A stretch of DNA of 64,000 nucleotides, taken from the NCBI RefSeq assembly GCF_003426735.1, contig NZ_QVON01000003.1, forward strand, positions 62,001 through 126,000. Reading direction: 5' to 3'. This document shows, piece by piece, positions 1-9,078 of this stretch. The DNA comes from Arenibacter sp. P308M17. GTDB taxonomy: Bacteria; Bacteroidota; Bacteroidia; Flavobacteriales; Flavobacteriaceae. Below the pieces are notes generated by a model that was given only the letters and a program-made list of their open reading frames with translations, did no database searches and was not told the DNA's origin. Numbering within the stretch: the stretch's first letter is position 1; each line of letters opens with the position of its first letter. The translations under genes and the position numbers were made by a program.

Positions 1-538
1 TATGTACATTTTCTGGTTTGTAATCTGTCCACTCGCTTAAAATGATTGGAACGGCAGGTAAATCGTCAATACCTTTTCTGAATGTTGGATCGTCTTCTCT
101 TTTTTTCAAAATCATTGAACCGTACATTCCTATTTGTTCTTGCAGACCACTATGGCTGTGATACCAATGTGTGCCATGTTGGATTATTGGAAATGTGTAT
201 TTGTGTGTCGTCCCGGGTTCAATCGGCATTTGCGTTAAAAATGGAACGCCATCCTCCTGGTTGGGTAAAAACAACCCGTGCCAATGTAAGGATGTGCTTT
301 CCTTAAGTTGGTTATGTACGTAGATTTCTGCCGTATCGCCCTCGGTAAACGTGAGGGTAGGCATCGGGATTTGCCCATTTACGGCAATTGCCCTTTTTTC
401 TTTACCTGTAAAATTGACTAAGGTGTCTTTTACATAAAGGTCATATCGCACCACTTTTTGCGCAAACATATTTGTAGCAAACAATAGTAAAACAACTATT
501 GGTAACCATTCTTTGAAAATATTTTTTTTAGTATACAT
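1..538 (-). CDS. Multicopper oxidase, N-terminal part (cut by window edge)
   Basis: About 179 codons are visible and the gene runs off the left edge. It starts at an ATG at 536-538 with a signal peptide (hydrophobic stretch at residues 12-23, ending MFAQ). A cupredoxin domain follows with two type 2/3 copper-ligand motifs, HWHG at residues 85-88 and HWYHSH at 124-129. This fits exported CopA-like multicopper oxidases that oxidise Cu(I) outside the inner membrane. The stop of the P-type ATPase gene lies one base upstream, so the two are surely co-transcribed. The remaining copper-binding domains lie outside the window, so the subtype cannot be fixed. Confidence 0.9.
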   Translation of the reverse strand, partial: MYTKKNIFKEWLPIVVLLLFATNMFAQKVVRYDLYVKDTLVNFTGKEKRAIAVNGQIPMPTLTFTEGDTAEIYVHNQLKESTSLHWHGLFLPNQEDGVPFLTQMPIEPGTTHKYTFPIIQHGTHWYHSHSGLQEQIGMYGSMILKKREDDPTFRKGIDDLPAVPIILSEWTDYKPENVH

Positions 539-539
539 T

Positions 540-2657
540 TTATGATTTTTGACTATTTAATTTTAACAGGCTTGCATTGATTGCAACTACGATAGTGCTA
601 ACGCTCATTAGCACCGCACCCATTGCTGGGCTTAAAACAAAGTTGGGATACAATACTCCGGCCGCAAGGGGAATTGCTATGATATTATATCCTACCGCCC
701 AAACAAGGTTTTGTACCATTTTTTTGTACGTACGTTTTCCGAAATCAATCATTTTTGCCACGTCTCTTGGGTCACTATTTACTAGAATGATATCGGCTGT
801 TTCAGCAGCCACATCGGTACCTGAGCCAACTGCAATTCCCACATCGGCCTGTGCCAATGCCGGGGCATCATTTACGCCATCACCGGTCATTGCCACCACC
901 TTTCCTTTGTCTTGAAATTCTTTTATTTTCGCTTGCTTGTTGTGCGGAAGTACATTAGCAAAAAAACCGTCCATTCCCAACTCATTGCTAACTGCTGCTG
1001 CAATATGTTCATTATCACCAGTAAGCAAGAATGATTTTATATTCATTCCCTTTAAGTCATTAATTGCTTGTTGCGACCCTTCACGAATGGTATCCGCCAA
1101 GGTGATGATACCTATTACTTCATTGTCAATCAGCAAAAAATTCACGGTCTCTGCATCTTGATTTATGCTTTCAGGTATCTCTGGTATTAAGTGACCTTTG
1201 TCCTTAAAATAATTTGGCCCCGCGGCTACTACCATTTTGCCATTTACGGTTCCCGATACACCAATTCCTTGCATCAGTTGGAAGTTTTCTGACTTCCATA
1301 AATCGAGTTTTCTATCCTTTAAGCTTTGTAGTACCCCTTTTGCAATATGATGCTCTGAATTTTGCTGCACAGCTGCTGCATACATAATAATTTCATCGGC
1401 TGTGTGTTTTTCCGTTAAAGGAATTGTTTTTTGTACCCTATGTGAGCCTTGGGTAAGGGTGCCTGTTTTATCAAAAATAATGACCGACAATTTTCTGGTA
1501 GTTTCAAAAGCGGTTCGGTTCCTTATCAAAAGCCCGTTTGTGGCGGAAAGGGTGGTGGAAATGGCCACCACCAATGGGATGGCAACTCCCAAAGCGTGGG
1601 GACAAGCTGTTACCATTACGGTTACCATCCGTTCTAGTGCAAAAGCCAAATCGCCACTGACACTCATCCAATAGAGAAAAGTACCAATACCCACCGCAAT
1701 GGCAATAAAGGTGAGCCATTTGGCCACCTTATCTGCAAGGTTTTGTGTGTTTGATTTTGCAGCCTGGGCATCCTGCACCAAATTGATTACTTTATTGAGA
1801 TAGCTGTCTTTTCCTACTCCGGTCGCCTTAATCTTTAAAACTCCATCACCATTTATTGAGCCTGCAATAACTTTTCCATCAATCTGCTTTTTCACCGGTA
1901 CGCTTTCACCTGTAAGCATACTTTCATTTACAGATGAAGCACCTTCGATAATCATTCCATCAGCGGCAATTTTCTCTCCCGGCTTAATAATAATGGTATC
2001 GTCATTTTTTAATTCATCCAACTTTATTTTGACAGCTATGCCATTGCGTTCAATAGTTACCTCATTGGGAAGTAACGCTACCAAGGACTGTAAAGCTTTG
2101 GAAGCCGCCATTTGAGAACGCATCTCCAACCAATGCCCTAAAAGCATAATGACAATCAAAGTTGCGAGTTCCCAAAAGAAATCCATTCCCGGGAAACCTA
2201 ACGCCACAGCCATACTGTAAAAATAAGCCACTGAAATGGCCAGTGCCACCAAAGTCATCATTCCGATGGCTTTGGATTTAATCTCGGCAACCATCCCTTT
2301 CAAGAATGGTATACCACCATAAATGTAAATAGCAGTTCCCAATGCCATTAATACGAATCTGTCTCCAGCAAAACTAATTTGAAAACTTAACCACCCTTGA
2401 ATCATATGAGACAATAATAATATAGGAACAGTGAGTGCAAGACTTATCCAAAAGCGTTTTATAAAGTCACTTGTATGATGACCTTCGTGTTTGTCAAAAC
2501 CAGATTCTGAATGATTTTGGTGTTCCTTGGAGTTTTTATGATGTTGAGAACGCTCAGCTTTTGCCCCAAAAGGAACTAAATCCATTCCACAAATCGGACA
2601 TTTTCCAGGTTCGTCTTTTAGCACTTGGAGGTGCATCGGGCAGGTATATTTTTTCAT
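540..2657 (-). CDS. copB: Copper-translocating P1B-type ATPase (CopB-like)
   Basis: 705 aa. Residues 1-29 form a heavy-metal-binding domain with CPMH and CPICGMDL, followed by a His-rich stretch (about 39-61). Phosphatase motif TGES is at 249-252, the transmembrane metal site CPH at 352-354, the phosphorylation motif DKTGT at 396-400, and a GDGVND hinge lies further on. CPH rather than CPC is typical of CopB-type P1B-3 pumps (Cu+/Cu2+/Ag+ export). The start overlaps the stop of the DUF2911 gene by 4 bp (ATGA), and the multicopper oxidase follows after one base, so this is one operon. Function assignment is strong; the exact ion is inferred. Confidence 0.93.
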   Translation of the reverse strand: MKKYTCPMHLQVLKDEPGKCPICGMDLVPFGAKAERSQHHKNSKEHQNHSESGFDKHEGHHTSDFIKRFWISLALTVPILLLSHMIQGWLSFQISFAGDRFVLMALGTAIYIYGGIPFLKGMVAEIKSKAIGMMTLVALAISVAYFYSMAVALGFPGMDFFWELATLIVIMLLGHWLEMRSQMAASKALQSLVALLPNEVTIERNGIAVKIKLDELKNDDTIIIKPGEKIAADGMIIEGASSVNESMLTGESVPVKKQIDGKVIAGSINGDGVLKIKATGVGKDSYLNKVINLVQDAQAAKSNTQNLADKVAKWLTFIAIAVGIGTFLYWMSVSGDLAFALERMVTVMVTACPHALGVAIPLVVAISTTLSATNGLLIRNRTAFETTRKLSVIIFDKTGTLTQGSHRVQKTIPLTEKHTADEIIMYAAAVQQNSEHHIAKGVLQSLKDRKLDLWKSENFQLMQGIGVSGTVNGKMVVAAGPNYFKDKGHLIPEIPESINQDAETVNFLLIDNEVIGIITLADTIREGSQQAINDLKGMNIKSFLLTGDNEHIAAAVSNELGMDGFFANVLPHNKQAKIKEFQDKGKVVAMTGDGVNDAPALAQADVGIAVGSGTDVAAETADIILVNSDPRDVAKMIDFGKRTYKKMVQNLVWAVGYNIIAIPLAAGVLYPNFVLSPAMGAVLMSVSTIVVAINASLLKLNSQKS

Positions 2658-3208
2658 GTCCCTATATTTTGAAAATCAAATGATACACCCAAGTATTCCC
2701 ATTTTATCTCAATTTTTCCTTTGTTGTTCTCCAATGGAAAAATCTTGTATTCTAATGCTTCCGTCAGATTTTTAGTCCTTTTCGGCTTCACTTTTATCCT
2801 AAGCACATCATTTTTGGGCGTGTAGTCATCCGCTAAATGCATGTCCCAGTCTTTGTTAAGAATAATCGTCCATTCCTTTTTGTTGGGAATGGTAAAGAAG
2901 CCGTATTTCCCTTTTGGTATAACTTGCGAATTGATTTTTACATCTTCCGAAAATTCTATCCAAGTGGCTTTGTGGGCACCTGTTGCCCATACTTGGTCAT
3001 AGGCGACCAAACCGTTCCAAATATTCCGCCCCCTTACACTTGGAGAACCGTAATCAATATGTACGTGATTGTTGCCCACCATTGCCATAGCCGCAGTTCG
3101 TGAGCTTTTCGGTTTGGCGGTGCTGTCTGATTTTGAATTGTGGTGTTCGTGTTGAGCAAAACCTTGCAGCGACACAAACAAAATAGTTAAAAAGAGAATA
3201 TTTTTCAT
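2654..3208 (-). CDS. DUF2911 family exported protein
   Basis: 184 aa. Signal peptide at residues 1-19 (ending GFAQ), then a His-containing HEHHNSKSDS stretch and a domain that matches DUF2911 in outline (SPSVRGRNIW, GAHKATWIEFS, IPKGKYGFF). The family is common in Bacteroidota as an exported protein of unknown role. Its position between copper pump and HMA-MauE-like genes, with a 4-bp overlap to the pump, suggests a periplasmic part in copper handling, but no catalytic or clear metal site beyond the His stretch is visible. Confidence 0.8.
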   Translation of the reverse strand: MKNILFLTILFVSLQGFAQHEHHNSKSDSTAKPKSSRTAAMAMVGNNHVHIDYGSPSVRGRNIWNGLVAYDQVWATGAHKATWIEFSEDVKINSQVIPKGKYGFFTIPNKKEWTIILNKDWDMHLADDYTPKNDVLRIKVKPKRTKNLTEALEYKIFPLENNKGKIEIKWEYLGVSFDFQNIGT

Positions 3209-3219
3209 ATTTTAATTTT

Positions 3220-3933
3220 TTATAAATGATAGAATAACATTATAGCACTCATTGCTATCATCAGTGCATCTTCAATAATGGTAACGGTACTCATTGGCAA
3301 ATTGAAAACTGCACCCAAACAGGCGCACTGAATTTTCTTTTTGTTTAATACCGATTGCAATACCCCTATAATACTGATAGCCATTACTAAAAAAGTCACG
3401 CCATTGGTAATGAGCGGATTAAAATTTACTAAAAAAGCAATACCTAAAACCAGTTCGGTAAACACATAAACATAAGCCCAAATGGGTAATCGTTTTGCTA
3501 TTACATCATACATTACATAACTTTCAGCAAATCCTTTTAGATTGAGCATTTTAAAAAACGAAAACACTAAAAAGAAACCAGCCATAAAGTGTCGCATCCA
3601 TTGCATTGCATCAAACTTTTCATTGGCAAACTGCACTAATAGTGTTACCAATGAGATATAAAAAAATATCAATATAATAGGCTTATAGGTTTCTAACCAA
3701 CCTTTTTTTTCTTCTGCCATTTCGTTATGATGAAGGGCAGAAATCTGATATTTTTCCGGCAGGGCTTTTTGCAATTTGTCCAACCCAATGTGTTTGCCCA
3801 TTGTGATAGTGGCTGAATGTTCCTGTTTTGAAACTTCAACGCTTACCACATTTTCTACCATCAATAAAGACGATTTTACTTTTGCTTCGCAACTTGAACA
3901 GGTCATTCCTGTTACTTGATAAGTATGTACCAT
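3220..3933 (-). CDS. HMA domain fused to MauE/DoxX-like membrane protein
   Basis: 237 aa. Residues 1-67 are a heavy-metal-associated domain with metal site TCSSC (Cys12, Cys15). After a linker come about four to five membrane segments resembling MauE/DoxX proteins, with a CAC motif (Cys203, Cys205) at a membrane edge. HMA domains carry Cu(I) or similar soft metals between partners; the fusion suggests handing metal or reducing power to a membrane step. It lies 11 bp upstream of the DUF2911 gene in the same operon. The membrane part has no established function that I can name. Confidence 0.8.
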   Translation of the reverse strand: MVHTYQVTGMTCSSCEAKVKSSLLMVENVVSVEVSKQEHSATITMGKHIGLDKLQKALPEKYQISALHHNEMAEEKKGWLETYKPIILIFFYISLVTLLVQFANEKFDAMQWMRHFMAGFFLVFSFFKMLNLKGFAESYVMYDVIAKRLPIWAYVYVFTELVLGIAFLVNFNPLITNGVTFLVMAISIIGVLQSVLNKKKIQCACLGAVFNLPMSTVTIIEDALMIAMSAIMLFYHL

Positions 3934-4026
3934 AATCTTAAAATTTAAAGGTTAAAAACTATGGCACAAAGTTCAGAAGCTATCATTATACAATTGTTGT
4001 GGTATTTTGGGTTTGAGTTGTAACAT

Positions 4027-4587
4027 TTATAAGTCTTCAATTTGTCTTCGTTTTTTTACTTTTAGTTGCTTGTAATGCGAAGGCGAAAAACCTGTTACCT
4101 TTTTGAACTGATTGCTCAAATATGCGACACTGCTATAATTCATCTGAAATGCAATTTCACTTAACGTCAATTCATCATATAGAAGAAACTCTTTGACTTT
4201 TTCAATCTTTTGATTGATAAAATATTTTTCAATAGTTGAATCTTCTACTTCTGAAAACAAATTGCTCAATGAAGAATAATCCTGTACCAATTGGCTCGAC
4301 AAATAGTCTGAAAGATTGGTGCTGATTTGGGCGTTGTGATAGTGCACCAAGTCAATAATCAAAGTCTTGATTTTATCAATAACCCGGATTTTCTTATCAT
4401 CAATCAACTCAAAACCAAAGTTTTTTAGGCGTTCGGCAACGACGCTTTTTTGTTGTTCAGTAATCGGTTCTACAGTTTCCACTTCGCCTAAATCTATCAC
4501 AAGTAGTTGAAGCCCGAGTTTTTCCAACTCAGACTTCACCACCATTTTGCAGCGACTACACACCATATTTTTGATGTATAGTTTCAT
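4027..4587 (-). CDS. AraC-type regulator with N-terminal HMA-like metal-binding domain
   Basis: 186 aa. The first 60 or so residues resemble an HMA fold with a VCSRC metal site (Cys10, Cys13). The C-terminal about 100 residues are an AraC-type double helix-turn-helix (LTLSEIAFQMNYSS, then FKKVTGFSPSHYK). It is probably a cytoplasmic metal-responsive activator for the surrounding copper genes. Its ATG directly abuts the stop of the DUF3347 gene, and the HMA-MauE gene follows 93 bp downstream, where a promoter under its control could sit. Regulation is inferred from architecture and position. Confidence 0.85.
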   Translation of the reverse strand: MKLYIKNMVCSRCKMVVKSELEKLGLQLLVIDLGEVETVEPITEQQKSVVAERLKNFGFELIDDKKIRVIDKIKTLIIDLVHYHNAQISTNLSDYLSSQLVQDYSSLSNLFSEVEDSTIEKYFINQKIEKVKEFLLYDELTLSEIAFQMNYSSVAYLSNQFKKVTGFSPSHYKQLKVKKRRQIEDL

Positions 4588-5463
4588 TTAATCAATTGTT
4601 TCAACTGTTTTACCACAAGTCAGCATTTGCGAACCATAGTAAGGGTTCTTAACAGCATTTTCCTTGCTCAACCAATTGGCTCCTTTGCCATTGTTCGCCA
4701 TCGGGCAATGTTGGTAAAAAGTAGGTGTTTCTTGTTTGGAAACTTTTAAAAGCTGATACATATTGTCAGACAAGGTATTGAAATGGTCTCGTTGATGCCC
4801 AACAACTTTGGTTTCTTCGATATGCTCGGTATCAAACTTTAAATCTTTCATCACTTTCATCCAAACTACATGCTCTTCACTAGAAAGTTTATTCATCTGC
4901 ACGGCATTAAGAGCATTTAGTAACTCTTTAGCTTCGGTAGAAGCCAATGTTCCGTCAGACTTTACAAAAGCATCTTTCAACGTAAAATAGTTGTCAAAAA
5001 CAGCTTTCAATTGACTTACTTCTTGTACTGGTCCCGTTGGCTTGTCAGCTGTTACATCCATATTATGTTTAGAATGGTCTTCCATAGCTTGGTCTTTTGA
5101 CATTTCCATTTTTGCAACAACTTTAGTTTTTCTTTCGTATTGGCAACATTCAGGAAGTTTAGAATAGGCATCATCTGGCGCAAGGAATTGATCACTGTCA
5201 TAACCTGCCAATGCAATTCGTTTCAAGATTTCATCTTGACTGGTTTTACTTGGATCAAAAGTTAGGGCAGCCATTTTGGTATCTTTATTCCAATCAACTT
5301 GGGCTACTTTTTTTATATTTCCTGCTTTCTCGATAGTGCTTTCGCACATTGCGCAATTGCCGTAAATTTTTACGCTTTCAGTTCTAGCGTTTTTGACTTG
5401 GGCGTTACACGCTGTGAACGATAGCAATAGAATTATTGCCATCAATATTTTTATTGAGTTCAT
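4588..5463 (-). CDS. HMA and DUF3347 domain lipoprotein
   Basis: About 291 aa from the ATG at 5461-5463, chosen because it gives a lipoprotein signal (SFTAC, Cys19); a longer in-frame start 81 bp upstream would bury it. Order: lipobox, HMA domain with NCAMC (Cys37, Cys40), a CC pair, a His/Met-rich linker (MEDHSKHNMD), a helical DUF3347 domain, and a C-terminal CPMANNGKG segment as found in metal-efflux adaptors. Likely an outer-surface or periplasmic copper-binding protein. It ends exactly where the AraC-type gene begins. Confidence 0.82.
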   Translation of the reverse strand: MNSIKILMAIILLLSFTACNAQVKNARTESVKIYGNCAMCESTIEKAGNIKKVAQVDWNKDTKMAALTFDPSKTSQDEILKRIALAGYDSDQFLAPDDAYSKLPECCQYERKTKVVAKMEMSKDQAMEDHSKHNMDVTADKPTGPVQEVSQLKAVFDNYFTLKDAFVKSDGTLASTEAKELLNALNAVQMNKLSSEEHVVWMKVMKDLKFDTEHIEETKVVGHQRDHFNTLSDNMYQLLKVSKQETPTFYQHCPMANNGKGANWLSKENAVKNPYYGSQMLTCGKTVETID

Positions 5464-5553
5464 TTTTTTAATTTTTAAGTTCTTGAAAATAATTAACTCC
5501 AAAAACAAGGAATGCTTTCGGAAGGACAGACCTATGGCTGTCAAAGTAAGAGA

Positions 5554-5925
5554 TTAGCCTATTTTTGGCGGTTGCCAAATAGATAGAAAACCAGAAGAGT
5601 AATAAGTATCTTGATAATAAAAATTGGGTTTACTCAATATCATTTTTCCTAATGAAAATTGAGCTAAAAATGGTGTTGAAAAGTTAGGGCAATGAGATGG
5701 GCATTGACAAGTTGGATTTCCACATTTCCCATCACACTGATTTTCGTGTTTCCCACATTGTCCTTTTTCTTCATTACAACAATCTTTTTTCTGTATTTCG
5801 GAATCTGACTGTTTGTTGCAAATAGTTTCGATTTTTTCAGATTTTGAATCACACGCATAGGATAGAGTAGGCGTCAAAAAGAAACCAAGTGCTGTCAAAA
5901 ATACTATGTGAAAAATTCTTGCCAT
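5554..5925 (-). CDS. Small Cys-rich exported protein, unknown family
   Basis: 123 aa from the ATG at 5923-5925, which starts a good signal peptide (MARIFHIVFLTALGFFL). The mature N-terminal half is packed with cysteines (CDS, CNK, DCCNE, QCGKH, QCDGKCGN, TCQCPSHC), then a Phe/Tyr-rich tail. I do not recognise a family. It is the first gene of the copper set, 90 bp ahead of the DUF3347 lipoprotein, and a TATCTTTG box lies just upstream. A role in binding copper in the periplasm is inferred from composition and place. Confidence 0.65.
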   Translation of the reverse strand: MARIFHIVFLTALGFFLTPTLSYACDSKSEKIETICNKQSDSEIQKKDCCNEEKGQCGKHENQCDGKCGNPTCQCPSHCPNFSTPFLAQFSLGKMILSKPNFYYQDTYYSSGFLSIWQPPKIG

Positions 5926-5938
5926 GGCATTAAAAACA

Positions 5939-5972
5939 CAAAGATATGAATTATTAGTTTGTGTAGTGGCAA
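5939..5972 (-). promoter_or_regulatory. Candidate promoter of the copper gene set
   Basis: On the minus strand a perfect TAnnTTTG -7 box (TATCTTTG, 5939-5946) lies 23 bp downstream of a TTG (5970-5972), close to the Bacteroidota consensus TTG-N17-23-TAnnTTTG. The Cys-rich gene starts about 14 bp downstream of the -7 box, so the leader would be very short. Sequence match only. Confidence 0.45.
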
Positions 5973-6066
5973 AAAATGGCTCTTTCGGTTTTTTGAAGTC
6001 GTCTGTTATCACTAATATGATTTACAAAGCTTTACTAATTTTGCTTTATCTTAAAGTATCTTTTTA

Positions 6067-7503
6067 CTATTTGAACATTGATAGGGCCTCAGAGTGGATT
6101 TTCCTGTAATTGGCTTCCAGATCTGAGGGAGATACATCCATTGGAGATGGCAATGTCTTGGGAACAACTGGCCGTTTAAACCAAACCTTTCTGTCCTTCC
6201 CATCTGCAAAAGCGATAAACTCCCCTTGCCGTAATCTGAAGAACAAATCTGCTCTCCGCTTCGATACTTCCTTTTCCCCTTTTGTAATACGGCTCTCAAA
6301 ACTGAGCCCACTGCTTTTACTGATGCTATGTGTAGGCTTTTTGATGATCTCAAAAAAGAGCTCATAATATTTGGCGGTATCGGGGTCATTGACCTTTCCA
6401 AAAAACTGATAGGACAAATTACTCAGTATGGCCTTACTGGCCTTGTCACCATATAGCAGGTCATTCTGTACCTTGTCCTGCATCACATACACGGTACATA
6501 TATCATAGCTTCTTAGCGTTGCAGGGGCACGGTGCATGTTGGGCAATTTCAGGGTCGGTGCTTCTTCCATGAGCAAAAACGAAGATTTCCTGTCACGTAC
6601 ACTCATCTGTTTGATAATCGTGTGCATCACCATCGCAATCACCGGGGAATAAGCGGAATCATATTTCGGATGGTTGACAAGGGAAACCACAGAAGGGTGT
6701 TCGGGGTTATTGATATCCAAGGGGACTTCATCCTTTGATAGGACATAGAACAACTTTTGGGAACTAATCTTTTTAAACGCATTGGCCAGGGTGCTTTTGA
6801 CCCCGGCTGTTTGCTTTTCCGATTCGATGCCATTGATAAAAGCACCGGCCATACTCCTAGAGGTCAAATCCGAATTCAGAAAGGCAACGAGCTTTTTGGT
6901 ACTTACCGATTGGAACAAGGCAATGATATGGGGAAGCGTACAATATTCAGGATAGGTAGTTTTCATTTTCCATATCATACCGCTCAAAAGCCCCTCAACA
7001 GCATCGGAAAAAAATTTGTTGCTCCCTGTATTTTGTGATAGGTTCTGTTCCAACAGGTTTTCCATAAGTACCTTGGACACCTCATTGACACTTTCCTCAT
7101 TGGCTAGATACATTGGAGCAATTGGATTTACCCGATAATGTATCACATCAAAGGCAATGGTATAGAATTTAACGTTCCTCTCCTTAAACAAGTGGTAGGC
7201 GATTTCGGTAAGTTCAAAATCCTTGTAATCATGGATGACCCCACAAAAGCCGTGCTTGCTGAAGTGTTGCAGAAAATTATAGACTACGCTTTCGGTCTTG
7301 CCACTGCCTGCCGAACCAATGACAGAAGCGCCCCGCCTTATATTGTCCGCCTTGAAACTACCGTTCCTTAACTTGAACCGTACCTTATATTTTTTATCGG
7401 TTCGTTCGCCCTTTTCACCATACAACAATCCATAGAGTACCGTGCCCACGAACAATGTTGGGACAATAATGTAAAGAATGATATGTTCAATTTGCCAGTT
7501 CAT
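6067..7503 (-). CDS. Type IV coupling protein (TraG/VirD4-like ATPase) for conjugal transfer
   Basis: 478 aa. One or two membrane segments at residues 8-28, Walker A GSAGSGKTE at 63-71, Walker B SFLLMEEAPT at 308-317. The family couples a relaxase-DNA complex to a type IV secretion channel at the inner membrane. The gene starts inside the relaxase stop (4-bp overlap), giving the order BfmA-like, relaxase, coupling protein, as on small mobilizable Bacteroidota elements (often labelled MobC there). No type IV secretion channel genes are in the window, so self-transfer cannot be judged. Confidence 0.88.
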   Translation of the reverse strand: MNWQIEHIILYIIVPTLFVGTVLYGLLYGEKGERTDKKYKVRFKLRNGSFKADNIRRGASVIGSAGSGKTESVVYNFLQHFSKHGFCGVIHDYKDFELTEIAYHLFKERNVKFYTIAFDVIHYRVNPIAPMYLANEESVNEVSKVLMENLLEQNLSQNTGSNKFFSDAVEGLLSGMIWKMKTTYPEYCTLPHIIALFQSVSTKKLVAFLNSDLTSRSMAGAFINGIESEKQTAGVKSTLANAFKKISSQKLFYVLSKDEVPLDINNPEHPSVVSLVNHPKYDSAYSPVIAMVMHTIIKQMSVRDRKSSFLLMEEAPTLKLPNMHRAPATLRSYDICTVYVMQDKVQNDLLYGDKASKAILSNLSYQFFGKVNDPDTAKYYELFFEIIKKPTHSISKSSGLSFESRITKGEKEVSKRRADLFFRLRQGEFIAFADGKDRKVWFKRPVVPKTLPSPMDVSPSDLEANYRKIHSEALSMFK

Positions 7504-8534
7504 ATGCCTATGGAGCCTGATTCAATAGCCTTGCCAATCCCCTTTTTCAGAGCATTGATAGCCTTCATCGTTAACTGGAGCTTATTGGTCGGAATGCTGA
7601 GCAAAGCCGTATTGACCCCTGATTTTTGAAGCAGTTTAAAAGCAACCGCCCTTTCGTTGGTCGGAAGCTTTGTTATCATGGAAAAATACATTTTGGGATC
7701 CTTTAAAAAGGTTTTACGTGCGGCATAGGTCTCTACATAGTTCCGTTTGTACCCGAACATCTTGTCAAAGGTCTTTTCTGCATTTTTGACAAAGGTGTCC
7801 CTGTCAAAACCCCGTTTGACGGTCTTGCCGTTCATTTCCACTTCAGAAGCCTTGTACTTGCTCCCAGGCGAAAGACTGTATCGGTTGGAGGCATCCTTAC
7901 GGCTTACGATGATATGGATATGGCTTTGTGGTCCCGGTTTGGGCATGTCCCTTACGATACGTTTTCCATTCAGTTGATGTGGAGCTTCCCGTTCCAATCG
8001 CTGGGTGTCCTTTTGTAGTTTTTTGATATCACCCATACCTTCCCCACGCTCAATGCTTCGGATTTCCTTTTTGAGTTGCAGTATCTTGGTAGCATAGGGT
8101 TGGTTTTCGATAATCTGTTTATCGTTGCCCTTAAAAGTCCGTTGCCGTTCCACCTTGGCATAGTATTTAATATCCTCCACCCTTACAGGCCTGCCATCAA
8201 TATCCCGATTGAAAGACTTGGCATATTCTTTCATGGCTTCTCGGGTATATTGCTTCAGAGCTTCGGGAGAGTCCTGTATGGCCTTCAGTTCCCGCGCACT
8301 TGGATTTAGTGTAATGGAATAAAACTTGGGCTCGGTCTTTTTGAGTTTGGCCGTGTTTCCGTCTATTTCCTCAATTACTTCCTTCGCGGATATTTCATCT
8401 CCGAACTGGTCAAAGAAATGTTCCATTTCGGGGGTAGTTTTTCCTTCGTTTTCCTTTTCGAGATAGTCCACAAAATCGGCGGCACTTTGGGCATAATTGC
8501 CCTCTAGCTTCTGTGCGGTGATGGTGATATACAT
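7500..8534 (-). CDS. Relaxase / mobilization nuclease (MobB-type)
   Basis: 344 aa. The region PQSHIHIIVSRKD (His205, His207) looks like the relaxase His motif that binds the metal at the nicking site; Tyr3 and nearby tyrosines could supply the nucleophile. The first 60 residues and the charged middle (about 150-190, helical) fit the MobB/DUF5712-like mobilization proteins of Bacteroidota. It would nick oriT, probably the hairpin-rich stretch at 9079-9471 just upstream of the set. It sits one base downstream of the BfmA-like gene and overlaps the coupling protein by 4 bp. Confidence 0.82.
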   Translation of the reverse strand: MYITITAQKLEGNYAQSAADFVDYLEKENEGKTTPEMEHFFDQFGDEISAKEVIEEIDGNTAKLKKTEPKFYSITLNPSARELKAIQDSPEALKQYTREAMKEYAKSFNRDIDGRPVRVEDIKYYAKVERQRTFKGNDKQIIENQPYATKILQLKKEIRSIERGEGMGDIKKLQKDTQRLEREAPHQLNGKRIVRDMPKPGPQSHIHIIVSRKDASNRYSLSPGSKYKASEVEMNGKTVKRGFDRDTFVKNAEKTFDKMFGYKRNYVETYAARKTFLKDPKMYFSMITKLPTNERAVAFKLLQKSGVNTALLSIPTNKLQLTMKAINALKKGIGKAIESGSIGI

Positions 8535-8535
8535 T

Positions 8536-9078
8536 CTATAATTCTTTTTTTAGTTTTTCAAACTCGCTTTTGTCCATATCCAGTTTATAATGCCCCTTGC
8601 CAAAAGTTCCCTTAACATATGTCATTTGCTCCAACAGATCCTTCATGCAGTTTTTATAATTGCCCAGTTGTTTTTGCATTTCTTCGTAGCGGCTCCGGTA
8701 GTGTTCCAGTTCGGTATCCCGGGAAAAAGGTTCGGGCGTTCCAAAATCAAAATCATTTTCTTCCTTTTCTTCGCGACCTTCCTCTTGGGACATTTCCTGA
8801 AAGAGGGTATCCAGCATTGCTTTAGTGGGTAGAGTCTGGTGCTTCTCGATATTTTTCAGGATGGCAATGACTGCATTGATGCGTTTATTGGTCCGGTTGT
8901 TCTTGATACCAAGGTCATCGTTAGGGGAAAGATCGTTCCACTCAAAAAAGTTCATGACCGTTTCCAAGGTACTGGTATGGGAGTCCGACACCAAACGGGA
9001 AAATTCCCGAAAGCGTGCCGCCACTTCCTTTTTGATACTGATAGCGGAAAAACGATATTTTTGGTAAGCATCTTCCAT
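8536..9078 (-). CDS. BfmA/BtgA-like mobilization accessory protein
   Basis: 180 aa. The N-terminus (SAISIKKEVAARFREFSR) resembles the ribbon-helix-helix-like start of BfmA/BtgA proteins, which bind oriT DNA and assist the relaxase. The C-terminal half is acidic and predicted helical (about 95-150). It is the first gene of the mobilization set and is followed directly by the relaxase. Repeats of ACTGTAAAA lie upstream and could be its binding sites. Confidence 0.8.
   Translation of the reverse strand: MEDAYQKYRFSAISIKKEVAARFREFSRLVSDSHTSTLETVMNFFEWNDLSPNDDLGIKNNRTNKRINAVIAILKNIEKHQTLPTKAMLDTLFQEMSQEEGREEKEENDFDFGTPEPFSRDTELEHYRSRYEEMQKQLGNYKNCMKDLLEQMTYVKGTFGKGHYKLDMDKSEFEKLKKEL

Noticed and set aside
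82..306. Plus-strand frame of 74 codons
   Set aside because: Antisense to the multicopper oxidase, whose copper motifs are clear in the other strand.
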